A stretch of 64,000 bases of DNA, taken from contig JANTQE010000030.1 in NCBI GenBank assembly GCA_032988195.1, forward strand, positions 342,404 to 406,403, read 5' to 3'. Source of the stretch: Arachnomyces sp. PD_36 (taxonomy: Eukaryota > Ascomycota > Eurotiomycetes > Onygenales > Arachnomycetaceae). The translations under genes were made by a program, and so were the position numbers. Below the pieces are notes generated by a model. That model was not told the DNA's origin. It saw nothing but the letters and a program-made list of their open reading frames with translations, and ran no database searches. This document shows, in pieces, positions 34,009-47,176 of this stretch (position 1 is its first letter; each line of letters begins with the position of its first letter).

Positions 34009-35244
34009 TCACAGCCTCTTGTTTGCTTTTTGTTTGTTGATAATAATTCCTCATAATACTCTTCTCGCCGAGCACCTGAACGGGAATTGCGGAAGGGACG
34101 CAGATAATGGAAGTAATGTTGTTGATAAAAGCGAAAAGAGGGAACGCTGTGTTCGGTTGAGGAGCTTCAGCTGGTTGCCTTTTGAGGATGTGCACTTGTC
34201 TTACCCCATTTTTTACTACCAATGGCCGTTTCTTCAACTGTGGACGTTAAACTATTTGGAATACTAAAATATGACATACTCTCCTGTACCGTTCATCACC
34301 ATTTGTTCCCCACGGATATGGGTGGAAATGAAGTGTTCGATTCAAAGTGACTTGCAGTCGCAGTTCCATGAGTGGAGCGGGGCGAAATGATCATCAGGAT
34401 AAGCTCCGATATGGCATCGATCACAGTCAAGGGAAGCATCGCATCGATGCCCCATTGCTGGATGCCCTCGTGGGGCAAAGATAGTCCAGAGACTTCGCCA
34501 GACCTTCCGCATCTTTCCATTTATGATGATCATCGCTTTCAATTCCGCTCGGCCGTGTCTTCCATACACGGATCGCACCGAGTTTGATCTGCAAAAAGGT
34601 TGTTCAAAGAGAGTTTTATGTAGTTTTTGAAGGGAGAAAAAGGAAGGAGAAAGAGAATTTTCTGCTCAACGTCCAGTGGATGGTCGGAAGAGGGAGACAA
34701 AAGAAATAATGTCTAAAACCTGAGTTTGACACTCTCTGCCGTCTTCCACGAAGAGCCTACATATTATTCGGGATTGCGTCTCCGTGTCTGTGACGGCACA
34801 CGGGTGAGGCGTGATGGAATTTCTGCGTCCACAGATCGAGGGAAGAGCGATATTATTCTCTGGAGAACTCGTCAACAGTGCCGATCTTGAGGTTCGTTGG
34901 GCCTTCCGTTCTTCTCCACAGACACAGACCGATCTTCCTCTCATCTCGGAGGAGATAACAATCTAGCCAAGTGGTTCCAGGCTGGAAGGAGGTCCCCATA
35001 TATGATTAACCCCTTGACACAACCTCCTTAAGGGAAGTCCCTTCCCGAAACGGGGATCGTCATGCGATCGTTTCTAGGGTTATAGAGCAGGGATTGCTGG
35101 CAGATTGTGATGGGAGAGTGTGGTGTGCATCAATAGTTTTACATTTGTCTTTCTATCAGAGATTATCCCTGTTACATTATTTCGCGCTTTATCTTTTTGT
35201 GACAATATCCTCGAGACGAGAGGGTTACAAGCAAAGAGTGAGCA
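34009..35244. other. Convergent intergenic region
   Basis: 3' flanks of the fasciclin and mannanase genes. Nothing coding or repetitive that I can support. Confidence 0.5.
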
Positions 35245-36788
35245 CTAAGAGTTCAACTCCTCTACTTCCTCGGCATGGTCGAACACCAGTTGCTCCGCCT
35301 CGGGGCTATTTGCTCGTTAGTTCTCCATATAGGTAGGGGTAACAAAGGTCATGACCGCGTAAGATGAAGCAGAAAAAGGGGAGAGAGGGGAAAGAGTAGT
35401 GTAGTAAAGGAAGTTGTCTGAACTCACTTATCCAAGTAGATGGTGAAGCCGTCGTCATGGTTCTTTCCATAGGAGAACCCGGAGTATCCGAATTGCCAGA
35501 ACATGTCGGACATCTCCTCCTCAACGCTGATTTTTTGCCAGCCACCGACAGCCTCGAGTCGTGTGATGTTAGACACGGTTCCGAGGTTCTCGAGACGAGC
35601 CTCTGGAGTTAACCAACCTGTTTATCGTGGTGTTAGTGCGATGACAATGGCATGGGTGCACAGTCTATATGTGTTGGCAATAACATACCGTACTCCTCAT
35701 GCACAACCGGCTTGCCAATCTTCCGCTGGCTTTCAGCATGGTCTCGGATCCATTGGTCGGTCCATGGGACAGTCTTGGTCCACCAATCTGGGTAAGAGTG
35801 GAAGGTGCCGAAATCGATATTTTCCAATGCGAGTTCAGCATCGAAGTCCCCTCCGTCGGATCCGTTATATGCCCAGTCATCAGAGTCCTTGTTGAATCCA
35901 CCCTCACCACCCCAAGTTACTAGATGGTCGGGATCCAACTCTTTCACGAATGTGCTCATCTCATCAATCCAACCAGTAAGTAGGTGGGCGTCGCAACCGT
36001 CGGTACTGCGTGGGAGATTGCGCACATCATCGGCGCCACAGCGGGGTTCATTGCCCAGCTCCCATGCCATAACTGCCGGGGAATCACGGTAGCGGGTCAC
36101 GAACTCTTTAACATACTTCTTGTACGCTTCTTTGATACGTGGCAGGCGATAGAACTACTCATAATGTCAGTAACGGCGTATTGAGGGTCTCCGAATTTGG
36201 AACACGTACATCGTCGTGGTACTGCCCACCCAAGTTCACAGTGTACACATCCATGCCTCCATAGTCGGCCCAATTGTTGGTGAAAGCAATGACTAGCTTC
36301 ATGCCTGTGCTCTCTGCAGCTGCAATCACCTTGTCAAACGGCTCCAAGTCGATGATCTGCTTGCCATTGTCCCATCGCTGGAAGACAATTTCGGTTTCCC
36401 CTGCGCCTTCCCCTCCATAGTCTGGAAGTCCGCCCGGAATCGTCGTGACATTTTTGTCGTTGAATCCCCATGTGCGGAACACTTTTAGACCTGCATCCTT
36501 GGCCGCCGAAAGCCCGAGCTCAACGTCCGTTTGGTTCTATTCGCGAGCGATTTATTAGATACTCTGGTAGTATATCTAGGACTCAAGGAAGAGGCTAAAA
36601 CGAACGTTGTTAAACGGGAAATAATAGGCATTACTACCCGCGAAGTGAAAGGTCTCTCCGTCAAGCTGAAACTCTGTCCCAGACGTGGTTACGAAACCCT
36701 TGGGAGCATGTGGCTTCGACGGGGCTGCGGTAGCTGCACTCGCAGCAATGCCGAGAGAGAGGAGGAACTTGGAGGTATTGGAAACCAT
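35245..36788 (-). CDS. Secreted GH5 endo-1,4-beta-mannanase, 408 aa
   Basis: Cuts internal beta-1,4-mannosidic bonds of plant mannans outside the cell. Start ATG at 36788; exons 36788-36606, 36536-36210, 36154-35689, 35617-35428 and 35305-35245. A signal peptide (NTSKFLLSLGIAASAATA) is followed directly by the catalytic domain with no carbohydrate-binding module. GH5 subfamily 7 features include FHFAGSNAYYFPF and VFRTWGFND. The acid/base Glu206 is in WELGNEPRC, the substrate-shaping FHSYPDWW block is present, and the nucleophile region is HEEYG (Glu323/324). The last tiny exon encodes the family's terminal helix (PEAEQLVFDHAEE). Intron 1 uses a GTTCGT donor. A TATATATA box lies about 90 bp upstream of the ATG (about 36876-36883). 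Intact. Confidence 0.95.
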
Positions 36789-39700
36789 CGTTGGAAGCTT
36801 CGGCGGGTTATCCAAGGGAAACGTTGGCAACAGTAAAATTTGCTAGAATCATATCGTCTTCCTGGAAGGCTGCGGTATATATACAGAACACGGCGCGTTT
36901 CCTTCGCGGATTAATCCAACGAAGCCAACAGGCCATCGACCGCCATCATTTCCCCTACGTACCTTGCAATTGGTCTTGGCAGGGAAATTACTCCGTGCCG
37001 TAATTGCAATCACCTATATGTATATCAGCATCAAGCCGACGCCTTTCCGTAGTGGACACGGAGGATTGCCCCGCATTCTGAGAATGTCCAGATTCTTTGG
37101 AAAACAAATCTTGTCGGTCCCCAATATATATAAACGCTCCCCGTGCCGAGAGCGTCGCGAGCTTGGGAAAAGGGCCTTTTAAGAGGTCCGGCGATGCAAT
37201 GTTGCCGTGGTTCGGGCATGGGAAGGGCCTGTCAGCTTTGAATAAACGGACCGGCATTCCGAGAATTCATATATTTAATTGGGTCAATCGCTTGGTGTTG
37301 TTTCAAAATTCAAAAACCCGGCAAAAGCTGGTAATTGGACGCGATTAAGAAATGAACGACCATTTTTCCATTCTTAACCCTGTACAAACAAGCAGAGCAG
37401 CAGGAGGAGAGAGCCAACGCAATGAATGCTCGAATTGTCAGTGAGAAAATCGAAAATGATAGGATCCCGACCTGGCGGTCTCCATCCTCATGAGTACGTC
37501 ATCGGGCGAATGACAACCCTTGATTGTGGTTCGCCTCGTAACCGAGCATACTCTGACGACAACCAATTCTCTCTCGTGGAAAGAAGAACGCTCGTTCTTG
37601 ATCCTGTTGTCTTATTCCTTTCCAAGATGTCGGGTCTGCATTATGCAGTTGGAATAGGGCAGCACCCGGTTTTATATTTATCCGGTTTTAACATGTCGAT
37701 TTTTAAGGTTGACAAAGTTACCCAATCAGAGCACAGCGGAAGGCGGGAAAAGCCGCGCCCACCGCCAAGACTCTGCCACGAGGATTCTGGGGCGTGGCTG
37801 GTCTTCACTTTATCTCAATGTCCTTCACTTTCCCTTCCTTCGAAAATAAGTTACATTTCTTAGTCGAGCCACAGCTTATTCCCAGACCCCGCAAGATGCC
37901 TGGCAATGCCCCTGATACTGCATAGGTATATTATTTGGAGACGTGCGAATGGTGTCGATCGCCGGAAAGGCCACCACCGCGCAAGCCAATATCAACCTCA
38001 ACATACTTTTAAGCAGCCGAGAAAACACAGTGCTCTACACCAGACGTGTCCTGTGCAGATTGCGAAGTGTGCCATTCAGTGACATCTCGGATGAACCATC
38101 AGCGAGGAGATCTTTGCAGAAATATGTCCGCTTGATGGGCCTGTGAAATATCGTAGACCTGCTCGAATGTCTTCCGGGTTCGACCGACGCTCTTAACCCC
38201 GACAATTTCCTGAGGCGGTACGTCAAGTTTTCTAGACACTATTATTTAAATCAGCTAGTTTGTGTGGCTGTTAGTTCCGGGATTTGAGGACAACCTGCGG
38301 TTTTAAGTAAGCCGACAAGCGCAGAATAGGAAAAAGCGTCAGCATCGAAGATAGCATTGGCGGCGGAGTTATCATCAACCAGCAGAGCTCGCTGTGGGTT
38401 TCAGGGGTTACACCTTTGGATACTACACGGGATTGATATGGGTGAGAATGAAGGTAGAGATGACACCCAATGTGGCACGATGCCGCTGGCATGCTTCGCT
38501 CAGGTATCCATCAGCTGAATCTGACAGGAAAAGCCAGTAGGCGTATTGGTCCGTCCTGCCAGCACTGTTATCAGCTTTAGAAGCAGTGGCCTCGCAATAC
38601 CCTGGGACGAATAAATATCAATGCGCATGAAAAGAAGATTGCTTGATTCGTCTTTTGATCTGAATAATAAGAAACCAATAGTGCTTATTGAGAGAGACCA
38701 GAGTTGAACCCCCAGGAGGTACTATCGAGAGAGTTCAGACATCTCGAAGTGCTTGGAAAAGCCAGCGATTGTGTGGACGAGAAGTTATCTCAGACTCTCG
38801 GACTAGAAAACCTATCCCTTTTTTGACATGCGTCAATATTTCGTTTTCTTCTCAAATCGAATGTCGGAAATTTGGAATATCAATCATCTGGCAGCAAGCA
38901 ATTACTTTACTGTACATGAACAAAGAAAACGATTTCGTTTCGCGAGACTCCGCTCGGAAATTGGTGGAAACCGCCTAAGTCAAGATTAGCTTTACATGAT
39001 GATACGTGACGACACTTGAGGCCGGCCTGGGCCTCGGGCTCCACGTACTCCACACTCCTTCCCCATAAAAGCGTTATTCCTAATAATATCCTGAAGCTTT
39101 TCATGGATGAGAAGTAACAATGGGGCTCCCATGAAAATCCAGGCCAAGTGGAGGAGATTGTCGACATGGTGAAGGCTCATCACCATTGTCAATGGATTGA
39201 GAATGTCATCAAATATGGTTCAATAGAGCAGGATCGGATATCTACTTGGTGATGCTGAATCTCGTGAGCGGTTGTCATCGGGCTGGCACTCAATCCATTC
39301 CTGAACCCCTCCTTTTCTTCTGGAAAAGAGTAATATTTTGGGAGGAAACAGGGGAAAGGTGGGGAAAAGGGGGGCTTGACATGGAAGGTTCGACCCTTCG
39401 AAAATATCTCAGTAATAAGCTGATGGGCTGTCCATGGATAAAATGAAAAATGCGTACTCAGCGAAAGGAGGAGTTGATTTGACCCAAGCAAAGAAATATG
39501 GGTAACCCCACTGGATAAATATGAACTCAAGTGAGAAAAAGATTGTGAGCAATCCCAGAAAATGTCTTTGAGGGGAGCGGATTGGTAAAAAAACCCTGTG
39601 GCCGGGCATCTCGAGAAGACCCTTTCCCCTGGGAGTGACCCAAAAATGCATCTGCTTCGCCAAGTTCGCCGAGATGCATCCCAAACGAACGGAGTCGGGG

Positions 39701-41969
39701 AAAAGCAGCTGATGGCGAATGCGAGTCAGGAAAGAATGTTCTCAGTAACTTATTTCTCACCGCGGAGAATAACTCCATGTATCTTCTCTGGAGACCGAGG
39801 TGACTCTTTAACCTCAACTATGAAGAAGATCTCAAGCATGGGAAACAGAAGATCACGATCAGACCCTCCGGACAGAGTTGTCCAGAGCCATTGATGGATC
39901 ATGGTGGTGAGATAGGAGAATTTCAACTTCAACCTTTTCTGCTCTTTGACCCCAGATCAAAATCTCCCGTTCGAGTAACTGGTAGCAAGCCACTCACGTT
40001 GGATACTAGACCTAAACAAGTTAAACAACCGGCAACATGCTTTTCCCTGAGTCAGTGGGGCATCGCTGACAATCGATATCCACCATCGTCAACCTTGTTC
40101 TAGTCTAACCATATTCGGTATCCCTGCATTTAACTGACTTCACTTCATGCGGCTCTGACCAACGATATCAACAACCTCAGCAGCGCACACACGGCACAGC
40201 AACAACTATCACAGTTTATCACACTTGATAGTCGTCAATCTCAGGGCCTGATCGAGGCCATCTCGATGGCCAGTTCTCATCTCGGCAAAAGTTAAACCTG
40301 GCCGATGCAAACTGATGTTGATGAGAGAGGGGACCAGAAGAACTAACCGACGCTCCTGACACGAATACGAGCGTTTGTTCTCCCATCATTTTAACAGGAT
40401 CCTTGCTGGCCATGCGACCAACATGCGAGATGAGGAACATGCATTTCGGTCTCACCCTGGCGGCCTGGTGCCCCCCTCAAGCGCAAAAGGCTCGCTCCAA
40501 TGCATCTTTGCAATAGTTGAACGGAGCGACCGCTGCCGAAGCCCTGCGGAAAGCGATGTTTGAATCCGACGTTCGTGGTGATTGCATGGAAGGTCCACCA
40601 GACAGAGAGTCAATTTACCTTGAACGGGGAATTGGCCCACTGTCCGTCAAAAAAAACTCTTCTCTATCGTACCGTTCTCCGAACACAAACTCGGAGGTCA
40701 TGCTTTCCTCGATCGACTTACTACTGCGACAACGATTAAATCTCACATGTCTTTGAGGAGCAACCTTGACTGTCATGAATACGAGCTCCCAAGCAAATGC
40801 AGAAGTTTCCCTTGCCTGCAGCCTGTCCATGCACCCATCACAAGCAAAAGAAAAAAAGTATAAAAAAAGTAATATCAAAGGGAAAAAGACAAGGCTGAAC
40901 AATGAACAGTGAAGAGGCAAGCATGGGCAGTATGCTCATCATTGACTTCTTGGGCAAGAGGGAGAGAGCCTCCACCAATCGCGTTGCTCAACTTCGCACA
41001 ACCTTCCAGATGCGGTCCCATTCCATTTTCGAGTTGTCTCCAGATGCAGAAGAATGACTTGTGTGTTCACGACGTCAGCATCCATGACTTTTCTTTCTTG
41101 GGAGCGTGTGTCAGGGGTATTTCGAACCTGGCTTCCCCTCCCCCGCCTCGGTCTGGGGATGTGTTTGAGAGCGGCTCTAACATCTTTGGTGCCAGCCACT
41201 TCTCATCTTGATCCAATGTGAAGAGAATATGAGCTTTGGTCCCCCGAAAATCGAATTTTGCTGAGAGAGTTTCCTGGGAGTTCTCAGAAACTCAATCAAA
41301 GATCGTCTTCTTCTCGGCGCTTTGTTCTTCAAATTCTAATGATTTGCGGCATCCAGTGGACATCTCCCTCAACATCTCAATGGAAGGATGGCCGAAGTGA
41401 TTGAATACTATTATGTGAATCAGATTGGTCAATCCACAAATGCGAAAAGAAGCTCTGCAGGTCCCTGTTCTGCACCATGTGGGCCTGCTCCCACATGAGA
41501 ATAAGCGTCTCAACTTTCATGGCTTCCACTCTCCGCGTACCTGAATCGCACACAAAGAGGCAAAAAGGGAACTTTCACTAGCGCTGCGGTGTGCCACTTT
41601 TGGCATCCCCACACGAATCGTGTTTTCTAAAACGTTCTCGGAGATCGCTGACATCCGTCTTCTTCTTGAGGCATGTTATGACCAACTTTCCCAAGGAAGA
41701 GCCGAAAAAAGCTAGAGCGTGTTAGAGTTGATATCGTGGTCCGTCCCCATCGAGCAGATCAATTAGCCCCAGCGCTCCTGACCACCTGCATGAGTTGAAG
41801 CTTGTCGAATGTCGCTCGATTCGAACAGACATTGGTGGGGAGTTATAACACAGGACAGTGCCCGCTTTCTGGAGCCCCAGAACCAAACTCTTCCCTCCCT
41901 TCTCCATTTCAAAATAATCACCACTGCAGGGCCGAAGACTGCACGCGGTGTTGGCGAGATCGGGTCACT
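36789..41969. other. Gene-poor stretch of about 5.2 kb
   Basis: Apart from the mannanase promoter at the left end and the GPCR leader at the right end, I find no gene. Frames up to about 145 codons occur (for example 37426-37863) but lack conserved motifs, splice structure or compositional support. It is the longest empty interval in the window. It may hold long regulatory leaders, a non-coding transcript or decayed DNA; the sequence alone does not say which. Confidence 0.5.
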
Positions 41970-43368
41970 ATGAGTTTGATCAACCGATTCGGGCTGTCAG
42001 GGAATGATGGTGGTGATAGTGGCCAGTCCCTATCTATAAGAGAGACTCCAGGCGACGAACAACTCCTCTATATCGACCCCCTCCCAGAGGACCACCGGCG
42101 GGGTCTCATCGCCATCGTTGTCCTCGCCTTCTTGTCCGTCATCGCTACAGCGTCGCTGCTGGGGTTTCTAACTTTTCGACTCATATTCTGGAGACGGTAC
42201 TATAAACGCTATATGGGTTACAACCAATACATCATCTTAATTTACAACCTCCTCCTAGCCGACTTTCAACAGGCTATCGGCTTCTTTCTCTCGATTGTCT
42301 GGGTGGCAAAAGATTCCATACATGCGCCATCAGCGACATGCTTTATTCAAGGCTGGACGCTGCAAATCGGGGACCCTGCAAGTGGCATGTTTGTCCTCAC
42401 CATTGCCGTCCACACGTTTTTTATGGTCTTCATGGGAAAGAGGATATCGCATAGAATGTTTGTGGGTTGTCTGGTTGCTTCGTGGGCGTTTATGGCCCTT
42501 CTCGTCATTATTCCCACTGCGAAGCATGGAGTAACCACCTACGTCCCCGCTGGTGCTTGGGTATGAACCCCCCTACTCCTTATATCTGTTGATTCTACAT
42601 GACTAACGAGTTATCTCTTTATTTTCGCAGTGCTGGATGAGTGATAAGTACCCAGTGGAAAGACTGTGGCTTCATTACTTTTGGATCTTCCTCTCGGAGT
42701 TTGGGACTGTTGTCTTATACATAGTCATGTTCTACAAGCTTCGCCAACGTCTCGCTACTTCGGCAGCCCTAAGCCCCAACCAGACTGAAAGCCTGCGGCG
42801 CTTAAAAAGAATTGTTGGGTACATGATCATCTACCCGATTGCCTATGTCGTTCTCTCCCTCCCTCTCGCTGCTGGCCGAATGTCCTCTGCTAGGGGTAAA
42901 ACCCCCGATATCACCTACTTCTGCCTTGCTGGTGCTATGATGGCGAGCTCTGGCTTGGTAGACACTATCCTTTACACCGCTACACGACGCGCTCTTCTCA
43001 GCGACTCCGAGGCGAGTCTTACCACCGAACAGCGTGACCGCCCTTCCGCCGGCACCAGCAACAAAAATAGAATCTCTACATTTATCACCGGAGAGAGACG
43101 ACAGACCCGGACCAACATTAGTGGAGGCATCACTCGTTGGTTTGCTGACGAAGAGTCATCGACAGACAGTGCTGGCGATGGTTCAACCGACGGTATCATC
43201 GGAAGCATGGAAATGCCGGATATTGGCAAAGTCTACCAGAAAACGACAGTGGAGATTACTCACGAGCCGGCGTCCCTGTCTGACTCTGAGTCTTCCCCGT
43301 CGGGAGGCGTATCGGATGTTCCCCCTGCTTACAGGGGTTCTCACACTGCAACTGGCTTGTGGAAGTGA
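41970..43368 (+). CDS. Seven-helix GPCR, Git3/cAMP-receptor-like, 442 aa
   Basis: A plasma-membrane receptor likely coupled to a heterotrimeric G protein for nutrient or glucose sensing. The first ATG in frame is at 41970. Exons are 41970-42560 and 42631-43368. TM1 is GLIAIVVLAFLSVIATASLL; TM2 is YNQYIILIYNLLLADFQQAI; TM3 contains GMFVLTIAVHTFFMVF after a conserved Cys (TCFIQGW). TM4 and TM5 surround AGAWCWMSDKYPVERLWLHY, whose WCW block pairs with the TM3 Cys. TM6 is the KRIVGYMIIYPIAYVVLSLP segment characteristic of the Git3 C-terminal half, and TM7 is around YFCLAGAMMASSGLVDTILY. The cytosolic tail is about 110 residues, Ser/Thr-rich and presumably phosphorylated. Ligand unknown. Confidence 0.88.
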
Positions 43369-44388
43369 TCCGTTCGACGAGAATAAACGAAGTTATTATA
43401 TACTACTACGAATAATCCTAATAATCCTTCGATTCGTTTAGCTTCTGGGGAACTTCTGTTTCCTCATTGGTACCCTTGCCACCTCGAGTTGGTGGATAGG
43501 CCATTGTTTTCAAGCTCCTCTAACCCCAACTTTGCTATCGGGACACTCCTGTCCCATTGGTCTGCGGTCCTCAATCACCCTGATGCAATATCTACCCCGG
43601 TACTACGTTATCGGAAGGCCTCTTTTTTTGAAGATAATGTTTTCCTGTTCTATATCCTTTCGCGCGGTCTTTCTATATCATTTATCTCATTTTATACCCC
43701 AGCACTCGTTTGTTACTTCTTTTCGCATAGGGACATTGTTTTCGGCTCGGTACGGAGTGGAAGGCTTTGTATTGAACGTTTGGAACTTGGTTGTTGATGC
43801 TGTTGATGACGGTCTTCTTTGTCTCCTGGGTAACTGTCTACAGTTCCCTGGTTCAGTTTCGGGTCTCTACTTCTGTGATGGTCTCGGTTTCTCTTTTTTA
43901 AGCTCTCACGATATCCTTCATGTATGGGTGGGTTGGTTGGGCGGCGCCCGGGAAGTAAAACGCTGCTTCTTGTATATTGTACCATTCTTTCTTCTTTCTT
44001 CTCCAAAGCTTCAAACATATACTTCTCTATATACGCACCTATACCATTTTGAGTCCATCGGTCTATCCCATTCCTTGCTCTTCTCCTATCGCCTTCGGGG
44101 AGTACGAATTGTTTATGTGAGTACATTCAAGTTACTTCAGCTACTCTTATGGATCCCTAAACGCGAACTGATTAGGCAAAATGTATTTCCGGATCGTTAA
44201 GTGCACCATAGTTGTCAAGATCAATTATGCGCCTTCGGTAAGTGCTACCGAAGAAAAGAGGTAATAAATTGCGGGGCCAAAGAGACAAACGCCCCTCTAT
44301 GTCAACAACTGCTTCTAGAAAAGGAAAGTGGTAGACATATGCAGAAATAAGCTAGGGTAGCTGCACGCCTCTTCATCGGCAAACCCTC
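43369..44388. other. Convergent intergenic region
   Basis: Likely 3' UTRs of the GPCR and ankyrin genes. A plus-strand open frame of about 220 codons (43532-44200) starts without ATG, is biased by pyrimidine-rich DNA and shows no motif, so it is not called. Confidence 0.5.
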
Positions 44389-45390
44389 TCATGAGAGGAT
44401 CCCCATCCTTTGGTGTCCTTCCAGCGGAACCATACCCTTCACAGCCACCTGGGCCCCTACCGCTGGCGCTGCGGCCGTCGTGGCATCCGCTGCTGAAGTG
44501 GCGGTTGCCAGCTCCTCCAACACACGATCGCTTAACTCCACACCCATCTGGCAGCATAGCGCGATGGTCGCCCGGTTCATGAACATCATCCGGATGCGCG
44601 GGTCCGGATTTCTCTTGACGGCAATGCTCTGCGGTGACTGCCCATAGCTATCTAAGGCATATGCATCTGCCCCTCTGTCCAGCAGAAGCCGTACAGTCTC
44701 GACGTTTCCGGTCCAAGTGTACCCGGGTCCATCCACCTTCACTGCCCAGTGCAGTGGGGTTTGATTGAACTTATCGCGGGTGTTTATATCCGCCCCCTTT
44801 TCGAGGAGAAGTTGGACGATCGACGTCGAACCGAACGAGCTCGCGACATGGAGAGCTGTCCGTTGGCTGAGCTGCCCACGGTATCGTTTGCAGAAATCGG
44901 CCCCTTGCTCGATTAGGTAACGGGCTACGGGCTCGACTTTGTGGTAGGTTGCTAGTTGGAGTGAGGTTAGATCTTGAGAAGTTTGCGACTCAAGATCTGC
45001 TTTTGAGTTGTGGGATAGGAGAAGGGCGACGACGGGGAGGTGGCCCTTTGCGGAGGCAAGATGGAGGGCATTGGAATTTTGGTAGTCCCGTTTCCTCCAG
45101 CGGGTATCCGCCCCGGCGATGAGAGAGAACCGGGCTGAATTAATGAGGCCACGCTCTGCTGCCCAGAGAAGAGGAGACCCACATCCTGGGTAGTATTTGC
45201 GTTTGTTTTCGAGTTGAACCCTGTGGCGGTAGAGGTGGATGTTGAGGAGGATGTACAGGTCGCGGGAGGTGCGGACAAGGGAGTTTATATCTGCTTCCCG
45301 GTCAAGAAATTCAACGATGGAGAGTAGGATTTCGTTGGGAAGGTTAGATAGAGGATTCATTTTGCTTGCTTTTGGTATGGGTTGGTACAT
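44389..45390 (-). CDS. F-box plus ankyrin-repeat protein, 333 aa, single exon
   Basis: The frame starts at ATG 45390; the second ATG at 45360 (MNPLSNLPNEILLSIVEFLD) places the F-box at the N-terminus as usual, so it may be the real start and would give 323 aa. After the F-box (LPNEILLSIVEFLDREADIN then SLVRTSRDLYILL), about five ankyrin repeats follow: GCGSPLLWAAERGLINSARF, SNALHLASAKGHLPVVALLL, LTSLQLATYHKVEPVARYLI, RTALHVASSFGSTSIVQLLL, then QTPLHWAVKVDG with ETVRLLLDRGAD. The C-terminus is Ala/Thr-rich. Such proteins are common in mould genomes and probably act as ubiquitin-ligase adaptors, with the ankyrin surface binding the substrate. Intact. Confidence 0.88.
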   Translation of the reverse strand: MYQPIPKASKMNPLSNLPNEILLSIVEFLDREADINSLVRTSRDLYILLNIHLYRHRVQLENKRKYYPGCGSPLLWAAERGLINSARFSLIAGADTRWRKRDYQNSNALHLASAKGHLPVVALLLSHNSKADLESQTSQDLTSLQLATYHKVEPVARYLIEQGADFCKRYRGQLSQRTALHVASSFGSTSIVQLLLEKGADINTRDKFNQTPLHWAVKVDGPGYTWTGNVETVRLLLDRGADAYALDSYGQSPQSIAVKRNPDPRIRMMFMNRATIALCCQMGVELSDRVLEELATATSAADATTAAAPAVGAQVAVKGMVPLEGHQRMGILS

Positions 45391-47176
45391 CTCGGTATCT
45401 CTGAAGAGACTCTTCCCCGGTCTATATCAATTACTAGAAGCTCTATTTATGCCTCTTTCTCTCCCTCTGAATATAGATGTCTATTCCCATTCTACCTTCA
45501 ACAAAAACCCCCACGAAGTATGAGAAAGGGCCCAAACACAGGGCACATACGTCACAGTCCAGGAAGAAGAAAAATATACTTCGGACCAGAGGATAGATAT
45601 GCGTATGAGTGAGCAGGGCATTCCCTAGTCAGATGTAGAAAAGGCAACCAACCAAGACGCGAAGCAAGAATCGCACCCCTCGTCATGGGTGGAGGGGCAT
45701 TGAGTATGACTCCCCATAAATTATCCAGCCCGGATAGAAAGAGAATGGACGAGTCAGCGCTGCAGGTCAATGGTTTTCCTTGCTTTGTGAGAGAATAATG
45801 GAAGAAAGTTCCAGAGAGTGACGTTAACGGCATCGACAAATAACTCACTCCCACATAGCATTCCCCCTCTAGTCATATCGAAGTCTTGCATCCTTGGTAG
45901 AGCCCCGAGGATCATTAATTCGCCATAGAAGCTAGATAATCCTAAAACAGCGTGTGACGATGACGACGACGGCGTCGAGATACCTGAGTATACACATGCA
46001 GTATCTTCAACCAGGTGGTAAGCAGATCCAAGCCCGGGAACCCAGATAATGGAAACAAACGCATGATAGGGTTTCCTTAGCGTGGGGAAAGATAGGAAGA
46101 GGACGGCAATGGACCTGGAAGCTTTAGGAATAGAAATTAGGGATGAGGGATGACGCTAGGGGTTGGGCAAATGCTGGATCGATCCGATGAAACTTGTCGC
46201 TCGAACCCCTTCCCTCCCTTTCCGGAAGAAAATGAAGTCATGGAGTCAGAAAAACAAAGAACGTGGGGTGTCGTGCAATCTTTTTGGATGCCTGAGATAC
46301 ATCATGCTTGACATCAGCCAGGAGCTTGAACATATTCCCGCAAACATCAGCCTGTCTCTAAATTCCCTCCCTCAGCAAATTTCACTTGCCAGACGTTTAA
46401 CAACATTCAAAAAAATCAGAGGCGCAACTTGGAAGAGTTGTCGTCGTTCCCATAGAAAGAACCAACTGGAACAAAGTGGGGAAGCGGGGCGGGCCTCACC
46501 CTTATTCTTATGCTTAAATATTTTATTTTTATCATTCACATGCATCACGAACTTCATTCTTTCTCAGCCCATGCTGGGCGGTTTCAGTACATTGGTCTCT
46601 CATGGCGACATCGACGCTAGTGTCACCCATCCCACTCTCCATTCCAGCACCTGTTGTCGTTGAAAGTAGCGAGGGATGGAGGGGGTTGGCAGGTCATGAG
46701 AATCTGTCGGAGGCCTTGCGCCAGTTGCGAAGTTCAGCTCCTCAAACAAGAATCCCGCAACGGGAGAAACGCCATTACGAGCCCTTTCCACTTCAATCAA
46801 GGTCTCCCTGAGCGTAATTCCAGGAGCATGCGGCCACTTGCAAACGTGGCGCTGTTTTCAGCCACTTTCAACTCTACCATTTGTAGCGAGAACCATACGA
46901 GAAGCCTTTGCGGGAGTTCTCAACTTTGCAACCGGTTGCCATCCAATACGAGACATGGAGTATATTCGAAGCTGCGATACAAAAAGACTATCTGAACCTT
47001 CATGCTCTTTCCATGAAGCAGTTTAAAGATAGAAAGTCTTGTGCCTCGAAATATCTCCCCAGGAAAATGGCCCTGGAATGGGCGGTGGGTGTCGGTAAGT
47101 TGATGAAAGTGATATTCGCTTGAGGTATATAACAAGTCTAACTGGATACATGAACCGGGGTCGCGATGTCTCTAGT
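45391..47176. other. Intergenic, no gene recognised
   Basis: About 1.8 kb with only short overlapping frames. No additional copy of the downstream small secreted protein family was found here when searching for its MQFS-type signal sequence or its SALCP block. Confidence 0.5.

Noticed and set aside
43532..44200. Open plus-strand frame of about 220 codons downstream of the GPCR
   Set aside because: It begins without ATG, its composition follows the T/C-rich DNA, no motif or splice structure is present, and it lies where both converging genes should have 3' UTRs.
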